This document shows positions 30,840-42,905 of a DNA stretch of 64,000 bases, piece by piece. Each line of letters opens with the position of its first letter. Within the stretch, counting starts at the first letter, position 1. The position numbers and the translations under genes were made by a program. The DNA is from Ampullaceana balthica (lineage: Eukaryota; Mollusca; Gastropoda; Lymnaeidae). Location: the NCBI GenBank assembly GCA_944989445.1, contig CALYLW010000437.1, positions 1 to 64,000 on the forward strand, in the 5' to 3' direction. The notes beneath the pieces are model-generated. The model saw only the letters and a program-made list of their open reading frames with translations, searched no databases and was not told where the DNA came from.

Positions 30840-33535
30840 TGACATGTAGACAATGTACTATGACAGAAATAACAGACAGGGGACATACTGTGACAGGTAG
30901 ACAATGTACTATGACAGAAAAGACAGGCAGTTGATATACTGTGACAGTTAGACAATGTACTATGACAGAAAAGACTGGCAGTTGATATACTGTGAGAGGT
31001 AGACAATGTACTATGACAGAAAAGACAGGCAGTTGATATACTGTGACAGGTAGACAAAGTACTATGACAGAAAAGACAGGCAGTTGATGTACTGTGAGAG
31101 GTAGACAATGTACTATGACAGAAAAGATAGGCAGTTGATGTACTGTGAGAGGTAGACAATGTACTATGACAGAAAAGACAGGCAGTTGATATACTGTGAC
31201 AGGTAGACAATGTACTATGACAGAAATGACTGGCAGTTGATATACTGTGAGAGGTAGACAATGTACTATGACAGAAAAGACAGGCAGTTGATATACTGTG
31301 ACAGGTAGACAATGTACTATGACAGAAAAGACAGGCAGTTGATATACTGTGACAGGTAGACAATGTACTATGACAGAAAAGACTGGCAGTTGATATACTG
31401 TGAGAGGTAGACAATGTACTATGACAGAAAAGACAGGCAGTTGATATACTGTGACAGGTAGACAATGTACTATGACAGAAAAGACAGGCAGTTGATGTAC
31501 TGTGAGAGGTAGACAATGAACTATGACAGAAAAGACAGGCAGTTGATGTACTGTCAGAGGTAGACAATGTACTGTGACAGGTAGACAATGTACTATGACA
31601 GAAAAGACAGGCAGTTGATATACTGTGACAGGTAGACAATGTACTATGACAGAAAAGACAGGCAGTTGATTTACTGTGAGAGGTAGACAATGTACTGTGA
31701 CAGGTAGACAATGTACTATGACAGAAAAGACAGGCAGTTGATATACTGTGACAGGTAGACAATGTACTATGACAGGTAGACAATGTACTATGACAGAAAA
31801 GACAGGCAGTTGATATACTCTGACAGGTAGAAAATTTAATATGACAGAAAAGACAGGCAGTTGATGTACTGTGACAGGTAGACAATGTACTGTGACAGGT
31901 AGACAATGTACTATGATAGAAAAGACAGGCAGTTGATATACTGTGAGAGGTAGACAATGTACTATGACAGAAAAGACAGGCAGTTGATATACTGTGACAG
32001 GTAGACAATGTACTGTGACAGGTAGACAATGTAGTATGATAGAAAAGACAGGCAGTTGATATACTGTGAGAGGTAGACAATGTACTATGACAGAAAAGAA
32101 AGGCAGTTGATATACTGTGACAGGTAGACAATGTACTGTGACAGGTAGACAATGTACTATGATAGAAAAGACAGGCAGTTGATATACTGTGAGAGGTAGA
32201 CAATGTACTATAACAGAAAAGACAGGCAGTTGATATACTGTGACAGGTAGACAATGTACTATGACAGAAAAGACAGGCAGTTGAAATACTGTGTATTGGT
32301 AGACAATGTACTATGACAGAAATGACAGGCAGTTGATATACTGTGACAGGAAGACAATGTACTATGACAGGTAGATAATGTACTATGACAGTAAGACAGG
32401 CAGTTGATATACTCTGACAGGTAGACAATTAAGTATGACAGAAAAGACAGGCAGTTGATGTACTGTGAGAGGTAGACAATGTACTGTGACAGGTAGACAA
32501 TGTACTATGATAGAAAAGACAGGCAGTTGATATACTGTGAGAGGTAGACAATGTACTATGACAGAAAAGACAGGCAGTTGATATACTGTGACAGGTAGAC
32601 AATGTACTGTGAGATGTAGACAATGTACTATGATAGAAAAGACAGGCAGTTGATGTACTGTGACAGGTAGACAATTTACTATGACAGAAAAGAGAGGCAG
32701 ATGGTGTACTGTGAGAGGTAGACAATGTAATATGACACAAAAGACAGGCAGTTGATGTACTGTGAGAGGTAGACAATGTACTATGACACAAAATACAGGC
32801 AGTTGATGTACTGTGAGAGGTAGACAATGAACTATGACAGAAAAGACAGGCAGATGGTGTACTGTGACAGGTAGACAATGTACTGTGACAGGTAGACAAT
32901 GTACTATGACAGAAAAGACAGGCAGTTGATGTACTTTGACAGGTAGAAAAATGTACTATGGCAGAAAAGAGAGGCAGATGGTGTACTGTGACAGGTAGAC
33001 AATGTACTATGACAGAAAAGAGAGGCAGATGGTGTACTGTGACAGGTAGACAATGTACTATGACAGAAAAGAGAGGCAGATGGTGTACTGTTACAGGTAG
33101 ACAATGTACTATGACAGAAAAGAGAGGCAGATGGTGTACTGTGACAGGTAGACAATGTACTATGACAGAAAAGAGAGGCAGATGGTGTACTGTGACAGGT
33201 AGACAATGTACTGTGACAGAAAAGAGAGGCAGATGGTGTACTGTGACAGGTAGACAATGTACTGTGACAGGTAGACAATGTACTATGATAGAAAAGAGAG
33301 GCAGATGGTGTACTGTGACAGGTAGACAATGTACTGTGACAGGTAGACAATGTACTGTGACAGGTAGACAATGTACTGTGACAGGTAGACAATGTACTGT
33401 GACAGGTAGACAATGTACTTTGACAGGTAGACAATGTACTGTGACAGGTAGACAATGTACTGTGACATGTAGACAATGTACTGTGACAGGTAGACAATGT
33501 ACTGTGACAGGTAGACAATGTACTGTGACAGACAC
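30840..33535. repeat. Compound 51-bp/21-bp minisatellite, about 2.7 kb
   Basis: The left and middle parts use a 51-bp unit (GACAATGTACTATGACAGAA, AAGACAGGCAGTTGATATAC, TGTGACAGGTA). Between these, and almost exclusively at the right end (~33,300-33,530), is a 21-bp unit (TAGACAATGTACTGTGACAGG) that matches the last part of the 51-bp unit joined to its start. Both lengths are multiples of 3, so long open frames (554 and 369 codons on the minus strand) occur without being genes. Confidence 0.95.
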
Positions 33536-33627
33536 CATGCTACGAGTAAAGGATCATGTACTTTTATATTTTAAACAAATAATAAAACAGATAGGCAAGG
33601 TACTGGGATGGCTTTACCCCGCACTTT

Positions 33628-33850
33628 TGTCAGTGAACAATGTTATATAACGACTATTAGACAGTGAACAATGTTATATAACGACTATTAGACAGTGAAC
33701 AATGTTATATAACGACTATGAGGCAGTGAACAATGTTATATAACGACTATTAGACAGTGAACAATGTTATATACGACTATTAGGCAGTGAACAATGTTAT
33801 ATAACGACTATTAGTGCATGACCTATGACAGAGGAGAACGTTATATAACG
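33628..33850. repeat. 31-bp minisatellite, about 7 copies
   Basis: The unit ACAGTGAACAATGTTATATA plus ACGACTATTAG is clear for about six copies and then decays. Confidence 0.93.
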
Positions 33851-34740
33851 ACTTTTAGAGTACCACCTATGACACATTTCTTACAACTATTGCAGCCTCA
33901 ACAAGATTGTGATTTTTTAAAACTGTTTTCAGTCACTGAAAACGATAATTTCTTATGGTACTTATAAAAAAAAATTTACCCGATTACTTCTAATGGAATA
34001 AAGCATTGCTTTTTGGGAAATCGAGTATTCTATTCATTAATTAAAAAAATACACACATAGGCTACAAATAAGCAAAATAAACATGATTTCTATGCACCAT
34101 TAATGTTCAAATGTTTACATCCTTATTTACTCATAATTTAGTTATATGTTAACCTGTAGATTGTATATTACTTATCTTTTTTGTACACAACTTTAAAAAA
34201 CCTTTCAGTAATAATTATTCGAAGTTTAAAGTCACTGTAAAACATTGTAAATCTGAAAATGTGTTTTTAAGGCAACAACAAGTACCAGTTTTATATAACG
34301 TTATCTTTCAAATGTTAATTATAGAGTTAGAGTCTTTTAAACTCAGCACGAATTCTATACTCACTTAGAAGTAACAATGGTATGAATATAAAATAAAATA
34401 TGTTTTCAAAATAATAGTCATTTAACATCACAACATAAAAATAAGTCTGAGAATATCATTGAAATAATAAGAGAGCCGAAATGCCCATCAATATGATATT
34501 CAGTTTACGTTGCTTTAAAATAAAAAAAACCTTGTACTTTGTTGTTTTAGCGTACATCTAAACTGAGATATGATGGGGCATATTTTAACAGGGCGTGACA
34601 ATATGTGTCGAGGCGTAAGAAGCACAGCCTTATAAGGATGACAACTAGATGTATTTTAAAAAATTAAGAACGTTGACATTTTCACTGTATCACATCGCAA
34701 TACCAATGTCTTGTACATAGCAAAATTAGTTTTTGTCCAG
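33851..34740. other. AT-rich intergenic sequence
   Basis: No exon, RNA or repeat recognised. Confidence 0.4.
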
Positions 34741-34743
34741 TTA

Positions 34744-35023
34744 GGAACCGTCCATAAAGTACGTCACGCTATTTTTGACCATTTTTAAAACCTCCCTCCC
34801 CCTATCACAAACTTTCACAAATCTTAGACCCCCCCCCCACCCTCTCCTAAAGTAGGTCACATTTTCGAACAAAATTATAATGTTTTTATTAACAAAATAA
34901 TTAAAATTTAATATAAAACACCGTGACATCACATATGGCCGGACCCCCTCCCCCCTGTCACAAACTGTCACACTTACTTACACCCCCCTCCTCTGGAGCG
35001 CGACGTACTTTATGGATGGTCCC
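34744..35023. mobile_element. Palindromic MITE with TTA target duplication
   Basis: Same family as 25,655-25,925: inverted ends CCGTCCATAAAGTACGTCAC and GACGTACTTTATGGATGG. The direct repeat TTA is present on both sides (34,741-34,743 and 35,024-35,026). A 3-bp TTA/TAA duplication is characteristic of PIF/Harbinger elements (established); assignment by this alone is tentative. Confidence 0.85.
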
Positions 35024-35191
35024 TTATTTAACGCATTATAAGCGGGTAACAAACTTAATTTAAATGTATGTTTGCAAATAAAATTTTACTCATAAATACT
35101 AATGAACGTTTTCTGTACATAAATTCATTTGTTTGTACTCATAAATATATTGTGTTCTTTTTTTTCTACTGTCACTGGAAAGACATGTTTT

Positions 35192-35480
35192 CTTTTATCC
35201 ATACAGACGCTCCGTCTATGCAGAAGATTATTGCGTCCACAGACCATACCGGTCTGTTAGCAAGAGACGCAGCGTCACAGGCAACGGCTTTGAAGGTCCC
35301 ACGCTATTCCCAGGCGCCTTTGTTTCCTTACCTAGAGTCAGGTACCGATTCGAAGCTGGGTGGACTCAGGGACACCCTTGGCCCCAGGAAGAAATACCCG
35401 GCCTTCAAGGAGTTTCGAACCCTTGACAATCTGTACGTTAGCCGAGCGCGCATGCCACTTGACCTCGTCACGTATCGGAA
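35192..35480 (-). mobile_element. tRNA-derived SINE (family 1)
   Basis: Reverse copy: tail side CAGACGCTCCGTCTATGCAG, body GATTCGAAGCTGGGTGGACT, and a degraded head (AGTTTCGAACCCTTGACAAT and GCGCATGCCACTTGACC correspond to the B and A boxes). A 182-codon forward open frame crosses it and has no coding meaning. Confidence 0.8.
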
Positions 35481-35524
35481 AGCTTATACACACAAAAATC
35501 AAAAAGTTAGTTTTCCTTTGAAAC

Positions 35525-35720
35525 TTCCCAAGTCTTCACTTCCTTCGATCTCTCAAGAACTTAACACCAGCTTTAGGTCCCAAGTCTTCACTTCCTTCGA
35601 TCTCTCAAGAACTTGACACCAGCTTTAGGTCCCAAATCTTCACTTCCTTCGATCTCTCAAGAACTTAACACCAGCTTTAAGTCCCAAGTCTTCGCTTCCT
35701 TCGATCTCTTCTGACCCTTT
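35525..35720. repeat. 53-bp tandem repeat, about 3.5 copies
   Basis: The unit contains CCCAAGTCTTCACTTCCTTC, GATCTCTCAAGAACTT and ACACCAGCTTTAGGT. The repeats directly abut the SINE at 35,192-35,480. Confidence 0.9.
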
Positions 35721-35959
35721 TCAACAAGTGTCAATCCTTTCTGTAGTCTGGTTTTATATTCTTTCCATTTTCAAAAATGTTGGTTGAGTTTGATTTTTTG
35801 AGCAGTTGAAAATTCCAATTATGTTGAAGTTGTAAACATTCGTTTAATTTTTACATTTATTAAATCCTTGGCTTTTCTTTTTTGTTCCGTAAAAAATACA
35901 CTTTCTTTTAATCCTTGCATGTTTAGAAGGTATTTAACGACGAGAAATTTAATACCCCA

Positions 35960-36300
35960 GAAAGATTTACCCGGGCATTAGCCACCCTTAACAGAGTACT
36001 ACGCGGGGCATTAGCCAGCTCTAACAACGTGCTACTCGGGGCATTAGCTACGCCTACCAGAGTGCTGCCCATTAGTGTTCCCTTTTAGGTTCGTTGGTTC
36101 GTGTGCATTTTAAAAAAACTCGAGTGAAAAGTTGCACAGCATCTATTTTTGTGTGCAATATTTTACAAAATTGATTGCGTGGTAATTCTAAACTTCTGCG
36201 CGGCGTCGGTCAGATATATGCGCGGTCGCGCAGCCGCGCTACTTAAAGGGAACATCGTTAGCCACCCCTAATAATGTGATATCTGGGGCACGCCACTGGT
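35960..36300. repeat. ~36-bp tandem repeat interrupted by a GC-palindromic MITE
   Basis: Three copies of GGGGCATTAGCCAC...TAACAGAGTGCTAC precede, and one follows, an inserted element (~36,065-36,252). That element carries TGTTCCCTTTTAGGTTCGTT on the left and GCGCGGTCGCGCAGCCGCGC plus TTAAAGGGAACA on the right. It is a reverse copy of the MITE at 48,675-48,838. Confidence 0.75.
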
Positions 36301-37000
36301 TTCCTCCTATGGGACAGAGTATATATATTGTGGATGAATATTGACGATTTCGTAGCATTTGATATTTGCTAGCGTTTAATTAAGTTGTGTAATTGTGTGT
36401 GTTTATGAATATGTGAAAAAGTGCGCCTATTCGTTCGTGTTTGTGTCTTTGTATACATTTGCTTGTGAATGTGTTTCAAGTGTGTTTCAGTTTGTGTTTT
36501 ATGTGTGTTTAAGCGCATGTCCACGAGCTCATTGCGTGTTACATGTGACATACATTTACCACAACCCTATCTCTAGAACTAAGGGCTCACAGTTACTAAC
36601 TCAGGCCTAGAAGACAAGCTATATTTGGTCCATTTAACCGTAGTGTCACACATTAAATTGAAACCATTGACAAGTTGGACCAACTGTCACGACTACTCAT
36701 GCCAGGTCACAGAGCTGCTCTATCAATAATACAAACCATAGCTACAATGTCCTACAATAAGGTATCAACTGGAAATATGTGCGTGTTATATGAAGCCAGA
36801 AGGGAGCTATAAAATTGATACTTGAGCAAATATTTAATATTCCCGTTTATGAAATTAAAATGTACCAATCTTTTATCAATGCGGTCATGCTTCTTAATGC
36901 ACATGCCTTTTAGCAAGTCCTACCCTATTTCGAAAACATTTTAATATGTTCATGTATATTGTTCACCAATGACATCCAATTACTTTAATCAGTATATTTA

Positions 37001-37220
37001 GGGGCCGTCCATAAATGACGTCACGCGATTTTGGCCGATTTTTTACCCCTCCCACCTCATCACGCGTCGTCACAAAAACTTAGACCCCCTCCTCCAATAT
37101 GATGTCACATAGCTTTGCCCCCCCCCCTACTCTGCAATTTTTTAAATTGTTATTTTAGTCTACTTCCTGTTTCAATGTTAACAGTTCTCAATTATTAAAA
37201 ATCTACCCCTCGGCTACATA
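37001..37220. mobile_element. Left arm of a palindromic MITE-like element
   Basis: Starts GGGGCCGTCCATAAATGACG after a TTA. Its distal part (~37,158-37,218: CTACTTCCTGTTTCAA, CAGTTCTCAATTATT) is found inverted at ~39,305-39,360, with the hAT element at 37,419-39,301 between them. Confidence 0.65.
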
Positions 37221-37418
37221 ATTGAGCTATTGTTAAATCAAAATCGAAGCTAGAAGACACACACAATTTTATTTAGTCGGAAATGTCAATTTTATAGTCA
37301 CTTGGAAGTGTTGTAGCTTAAATATTTAATATTTATATAATTTGAGGACCTATAAGCACAACTTCAGGAAACGTATAGTTTAAAAAGTAGGAAGTAGTTA
37401 CATGTAAGTAGCCGAGAT

Positions 37419-39301
37419 CAGGGCCGGCCCTTGGGCAAGGCGAACGAGGCAAGCGCCTTGGGCCCCGCGCTTTTCAGGGCCCCGCGCTTTGACTAAACTT
37501 TTTTTTTACTACTTTTACTAAATACTCATTTTTTCATAACAACGGCATCAAGAAAACTTTTATATTTATTTTTTCTGGATAAAATAATTTGAAAATAGCA
37601 TACTAATTTAATATAATATTATAATCACCTTTAATCCTAAATAACAATTTTTTAAATGCCTAAAGTATTTAAGTACGCATTTATGTATTCAGCAGAACAT
37701 TTTAAATACACTTTAGCTTTAAATGGTAAGTGAAAAAAAAATTGTAGATCCCTTATTTAAGAAAAATTTCTATTTAAGAACACTCCCCGGTCCCCATTAG
37801 GCCCTTTACAAGGGGTCTAGGTGTATAATTTCATATTATAACATGTCTTACAGTCTTGCTTCTTATTTATTATGTAGTAATAATGTTACTGTAGATCAAT
37901 TTGCACAACAAAGCATACGGCCTTTCCAATTACATGTATTTTCAAAATATTTCTGTGAAAACACTTTGTTAAACGAGATGAGAAAATCGTGTGGAAAGTG
38001 GAAAGGCGATGCACTATGTGGCTGGCGAAATCTATGATGCACTTTTCGAAGTTGCAGAGCAAATTTGTGATATAAAAGTTAGAATTTTAGCCGAGTCATT
38101 GTGAAATCAATTTAAAGGCTTTAATTTCAATCGTTTCAATTGCTTTTTGGTATGACATTGTTCCAATTTATTTACATCAGCAAAGAATAACATATTCTTT
38201 CTGTCGTTCTAGCAACTGCAGTTGGCAGCATGGAACATTACTTGCAAATGGTTGAAATCTTTACAGAAATGGCATTTTTGAAACAGCAACAACAAAAGAT
38301 ATTTCCATGGACTTAGAAGTTGAACCTGTTTCCAAAGAGACGAGAGTGTGGAAAAAAGAAATAAAAAACTACAAACGAAGGAGAAGTAGAAGGGCTTATA
38401 GATGCACGAAAAAAAAATTCGCGCAGATTGTTTAGAACCAGGTTGTTAATATGGCAACCATGTCGATGGACTGTCACTTTGAAAAATTACGAAGGATGCA
38501 TAACTGGTTTTGATTTCTTTATAAATTTCATCAATTACAAAAAAATGATCTGACTTGCAATAAGCAGAAAAGGCTCACAGTCTGCAATAGTAGGGATTTG
38601 TATGGTTTCATGCTTGTGAAGAGTTGCAATAATTGAATTCCACAATTTCTGCAGTCACCTACAACGATCCTATTAAGATTTCACTTCGAATGCTTCTAAT
38701 TATTCCAGTCACTGTGGCTTATTAAAACACTATATTCGATCACCAATGATTCAAGATCGGCCCAGTAACTTGGCTATTTTGTCAATTGAGAATGGTGTAG
38801 CTAAATGATCTTGACAATAATAAACTTATTTCAGATTTTGGAGCTGCCATAGCTCGCAAGTATATATATATATACTGTCAGTTAGCATACCAAAATTAAA
38901 AATATTATTTATTAACATCCTTTATGAGTTTTAGGATCTTCAATTAAATGAATAAAACTGTAATTACTGACGTGTCAATGCTGTTGTATAATATACATTT
39001 AAGTAATTTTTTTTCCACCCATTGTTTTTATATATGTAAAATGCAAATTTTTCATGGGTTTCGCATCCTCGTCTTCTGCCTTGGGCCCGGGCCCTGCTCG
39101 TCGTTTGCTGCCTTGGGCCTTACAATCCATAGGGCCAGCCCTGGTAAAATTTTAGTCATTTACTTGTTTATTTACCATTATTTAAATATATGTAGAAAAG
39201 GAAATTTTTGCATGAGTCTTGCCCCTCATATGTTGCCTTGGGCCCGGGGCGCCGCTCATAGTTTGCTGCCTTGGGCCCCACATACTCTAGGGCCGGCCCT
39301 G
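37419..39301 (+). mobile_element. Degraded hAT transposon (CAGGGCCGGCCCT termini)
   Basis: The ends CAGGGCCGGCCCTTGGGC and CTAGGGCCGGCCCTG are inverted repeats, flanked by GCCGAGAT (37,411-37,418) and GCTGAGAT (39,302-39,309), an 8-bp target duplication with one later mismatch. The interior, read on + across frames, retains transposase-like pieces (EIYDALFEVAEQICDIKV at ~38,026-38,079 and MAFLKQQQQKIFPW at ~38,270-38,315) resembling ZMYM1-like hAT transposases, broken by stops. The right ~115 bp, including a terminus, is present twice (a first terminus at ~39,132-39,146). Confidence 0.85.
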
Positions 39302-39726
39302 GCTGAGATGTACATTTGTAAATAATTGAGAACTGTCAATTTTGAAAGAGGAAGTAGCCTTAAAAAACAAAATACTACAGAAAACTTCCGGATGTCTGTT
39401 GCCGTATCTACCGATTTTTGCTTTGAATCCCACTATGAAATACAGAATTCCGTGTTCCAAACTGTGCTGAAGTTTTATACATTAAGAGCAGTGCCTCTAA
39501 AACTTTTTAGTATGTCGGTCCAGCAGGAATTTTTCCATTGCTCCAGGCCAGGGACCGGTGCACTATTTTACCTGTACTGACGTGGTAGCGAAATTAATTT
39601 ATATTATTTCTTTCATATTGTGTATTTATCCGAAAAAAAATATATTCTATAGGTTTATTTTTAATGTTTGCTAATGGAGGATTATAATTATATTTTCTGT
39701 CCTTTCTTGATAACTTCTGTGGACAG

Positions 39727-39796
39727 GAGTACGACGGCCCAAGCAACGGCACCGGTCCGTGGAACATCACTTTGAATAGCACTGATTTAGATACCG
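39727..39796 (+). CDS. Candidate orphan exon with three N-glycosylation sequons
   Basis: A GC-rich 70-bp island in AT-rich sequence, bounded by a possible acceptor (ACTTCTGTGGACAG) and donor (ACCG|gtaatt). It reads EYDGPSNGTGPWNITL, then NSTDLDT, with sequons NGT, NIT and NST. It does not fit either flanking gene model. It may be an isolated exon of another gene, an alternative exon, or chance. Confidence 0.25.
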
Positions 39797-39944
39797 GTAA
39801 TTCTGATGACCAAATAACACATATATGTATCACCTGAGAATCCCTTACTGTTGAGAAACGTTGACTTTAAAAGTAATTTTGAACCACAAGGAGAAAAGAG
39901 CAATTTATGACTTGGAATTCTGCTTTTTTTTCGTATTCGTCATC

Positions 39945-40060
39945 AAAGGTCGCTTTACGCTGCTATGCTGCGCGGCCGCGCAGATATCTGACTGACGCCG
40001 CGCAGCAGTTAAGAATTAACGTGTAGCAGATTTTGCAATACTAAATTGATGCTGAGCCAG
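39945..40060. repeat. Fragment of the GC-palindromic MITE family
   Basis: Contains GCTGCGCGGCCGCGCAGATA and GACGCCGCGCAGCAGTTAAG, matching the core of the element at 48,675-48,838. Its termini are not clear. Confidence 0.6.
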
Positions 40061-40626
40061 TTTGCACATGGGTGTCACGGCCGGTTACCGTGTATGTTTT
40101 GGGTGTGAGTGAGCAAGGGTTGTCCTTGGTACTATGTAGCGTTCAGAGTGTTTCTGGTGCGCCTCATGCGCGTCTTTGTTTCAGACACCATGGCGCACTG
40201 TTGTGTTATAAATTGTTGTGAGATTGATGCGCTTCTGGAGAGCGAGAATTTTGGTGTATTGAAGGACAGTGACAGGTTTTGGGGAAAGAAAAGGGCGGGG
40301 CTTGTTTTTTGTTTTGTTTTTTTTTAGAAGAAAGACTGGGATTGTAATGTTTTTTTTAGAAATCTGATGTTATTTTAAAGTGGTGATTAAACCTCTAAAA
40401 CGAATCGAGTCTAGTATGTACTGTGTATTTTATTAACCATCCGAGACTCGGTCGTAGTTGTCGATGCTGGTTAATATCTCAGTATGTCCCGCAAAGGGAG
40501 GACCTAGATCCCCTAGACAACGGTTCCGCCAAAGTGGGGGCTCGTCCTAAACCTGTTAGCCATTTGATTAATGTCAACAAACTTCTTGATATCAATTGTC
40601 ATCGTACCTTTGACGTAACTAAGTAT
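40061..40626. other. Intergenic sequence, nothing recognised
   Basis: T-rich unique sequence with short poly-T runs and no gene or repeat that I can name. Confidence 0.35.
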
Positions 40627-41380
40627 TAAAGAACTACAGGAGCTCACTGACAAACTTGCAGACAGATCGGGTGCGTATGGGATGGAAATCAGCTAGGACA
40701 AAAACAAGATATTGGTTAATACCTCAGCTGCCAGTAAGGCAAACCTTCATGAATCAACAAAAACCTGAGGAGGTACATAACTTTAAATATCTAGGACTAG
40801 GAGCATTATATCTAGAGATGGTACCTGTGAAGCTGAAATTCGAGTTAGAATTGGGTCACCAATGGCAGGAGTGACGAAGTTAACCAAAATATGGAACCGC
40901 AAAAACATTAGCCTGCCAACAAAGCTCAGGCTTTACAGAGCCCTCGTCAAAACCGTTGTCCTTTATGGATGAGAGAACTGGACACTAATGTCAACCATTG
41001 AAAGCAAATGCATGAGGAAAATTCTCCAGATCTCCTATTCCAATGAATATGTCTGGGACAGAATCAACTCTGTTTTGGGGTCGTCCAGAAACCATTATAA
41101 CAACAATTAAGAGAAGTAAGATGGTATGGTTTGGTCATGTATTGCGACAAGATACCCTGACAAAAATTATCCTTCAAGGCATTGTAGAAGGGGCCGGCGA
41201 AGAGGTCGACAGCGGAAAAACTTGCATGACAACATAAAGGAATGGATAGGGATGTGATTGAATGAATTATTTGCCGCCGCTCAAGATAGGCAAATCTGGA
41301 GATCGTTGTCTGTTGATGTGTCCATGCGCTCCCCCCAACGACCGCAACGGTCACGGGACTGATGATGATGATGATGATGA
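40627..41380 (+). pseudogene. Non-LTR retrotransposon RT/C-terminal relic, copy 2
   Basis: Frameshifted + strand reading: ELQELTDKLADRSGAYGMEI, then HNFKYLG, LPTKLRLYRALVKTVVLYG (the end of the RT domain), CMRKILQIS, TIKRSKMVWFGHVLRQDTL, and the Gly/Arg region before a (GAT)n tail at ~41,360-41,380. It is highly similar to 3,395-3,832 but extends further 5'. Stops and frameshifts make it inactive. Confidence 0.85.
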
Positions 41381-41384
41381 TATA

Positions 41385-41570
41385 TGCTGGTCGCTGGAGC
41401 GTGGCCGTGTTGGCATAACTTTTCAATGCCGGACGTGGCTGTGTTGGTGTGACCTTTCATGCTGGAGGTGACTGTGTTAACGTGACTTTCAGTACCGGAG
41501 GAAGCTGTGTTGGTGTGACCTTTGTTGATAGTAGTGGCTGTCGGAACATGACTTTGAATACCGGATGTGT
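41385..41570. repeat. Degenerate ~33-bp tandem repeat
   Basis: About five diverged copies of a GTGGCTGTGTTGGTGTGACC-containing unit immediately after the LINE tail. Confidence 0.6.
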
Positions 41571-41879
41571 TTGCGTGACGAGAGACACTCGACGATACAT
41601 AGACGATGGATTGTGTCTGTATTATATTTAGAATTACTGCTGACACTGCATGTTTACTTTCTTCAGAGTGACTATTGACTCTTAAGTGTTGTTTTCGTAA
41701 TGACTATGGATATTGAATTGTAGCTGAGGACACTAAGGTAAATTGTTAAAGTAGATATAGATAATCTTGTTACATTAACATATTTTATATATTCCATTGT
41801 ACCTGACGCATTATTTTGTGGTGAAGTAGATAGTTTTATACATTTTTTAAAACTTTTACATAAAAAAGTTGGTGTTTTA

Positions 41880-42720
41880 TGGCATTTTAAAAGGGGGTGG
41901 CCGAATATAGAGGAAATTAAACAAAAGGCCCTAGACCTGGGATTAGAAGAGGAAGCGGCATATATATGGATAATAGAGGAACACTGGGTAAAGCGTGAAA
42001 AACAAGACATGGGGGAAGAAGAGGAACGGGATAGAAGGAAGAGGGAGAAAGAAGGGGAACGTGACAAAAGGAAGAGAGAGGAAAATTCAGAAAGAGATGT
42101 CCGGTCTTTAATCGGGAGGAGAAGAAAAGAATGTTAGAACATGCTAGAAAAATCGAAGAGTTAAAAGCGAGTGAGGGACTTATTCGCAATGTAGAACAGG
42201 GGAACATGGGTCACTCGGGAAGTAAATTAGCCATGTTTGATTGGGTAGGCAAAAAATTTAGAATTTTTCGTTATAAGATTTGAAGATGAAGCTAGGTATA
42301 ATGATTGGGCAGTGAATAAGTGGGGCTATGAATTGAGAAAGCTAATGCCATATCATCTACTACCAGTGTGCTTTGCAGGGAGAGGAAACGGAGTAGAGGC
42401 CACATATGAAGAGGTGAAAACAGCTTTGTCCAGACATTTTGGTCTAATAGCACAGGGATATAGAGAAAAGTTGGCCTGTGTGAGACCAGTGAAAAGACAG
42501 GGCCTGGATACAATTAGCCACTATCTAACAAGATGGGTGGAGCTATATTAAAAACCTAGAAAAGTTATGACAAGCTGTTTGAGCTATCAGCTGTATATAA
42601 AATGCTACAGACAGTAAGCGGTGAAATAGTAGAACACATATTAGAAAGCAGTTTGGATCTTGAGTCGGTCATAAGAGTGGGAGAAAGCTACATGGCAGCA
42701 CATCCAACAATAACACTGAC
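41880..42720 (+). pseudogene. LTR-retrotransposon gag-like relic
   Basis: Read across frames on +: KGGGRI/GWPNIEEIKQKALDLG, then a long charged coiled-coil-like stretch (EEEERDRRKREKEG), then a gag-type core around NDWAVNKWGYELRKLMPYHL, CFAGRGNGVEATYEEVKTAL and LTRWVELY, then EIVEHILESSLDLESVI. The helical Gag pattern resembles Ty3/Gypsy-type Gag. At least three frame breaks are present, and no protease or RT follows, so this is a fragment. Classification is inference. Confidence 0.55.
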
Positions 42721-42769
42721 ACGATTATACAGAAACCTAATCTTAGTGTAAATAGTAAAATACTAAATA

Positions 42770-42905
42770 TCACACAGCCGAACAAATTTTGTAAAACTAA
42801 ATTGATGCTGTGTGTGTGGTTTGCATACGAGTTTTGATTGTACTTTGCACACGGACCAACGAACATTAGAGATCACATTTGTCGTTATCTTTTTTAGTGT
42901 TTAAT
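42770..42905. repeat. Fragment of the GC-palindromic MITE family (3' half)
   Basis: TTTGCACACGGACCAACGAA followed by CATTAGAGA matches the right half of the element at 48,675-48,838. Confidence 0.6.

Noticed and set aside
30764..33538. Very long minus-strand open frames (554 and 369 codons, STCHSISTACLFCHSTL-type repeats)
   Set aside because: They follow exactly the 51-bp and 21-bp minisatellite periods, which are multiples of 3 and lack stops. There is no start context, domain or exon structure.
35068..35616. 182-codon forward frame
   Set aside because: It runs antisense through a SINE and into a 53-bp tandem repeat.
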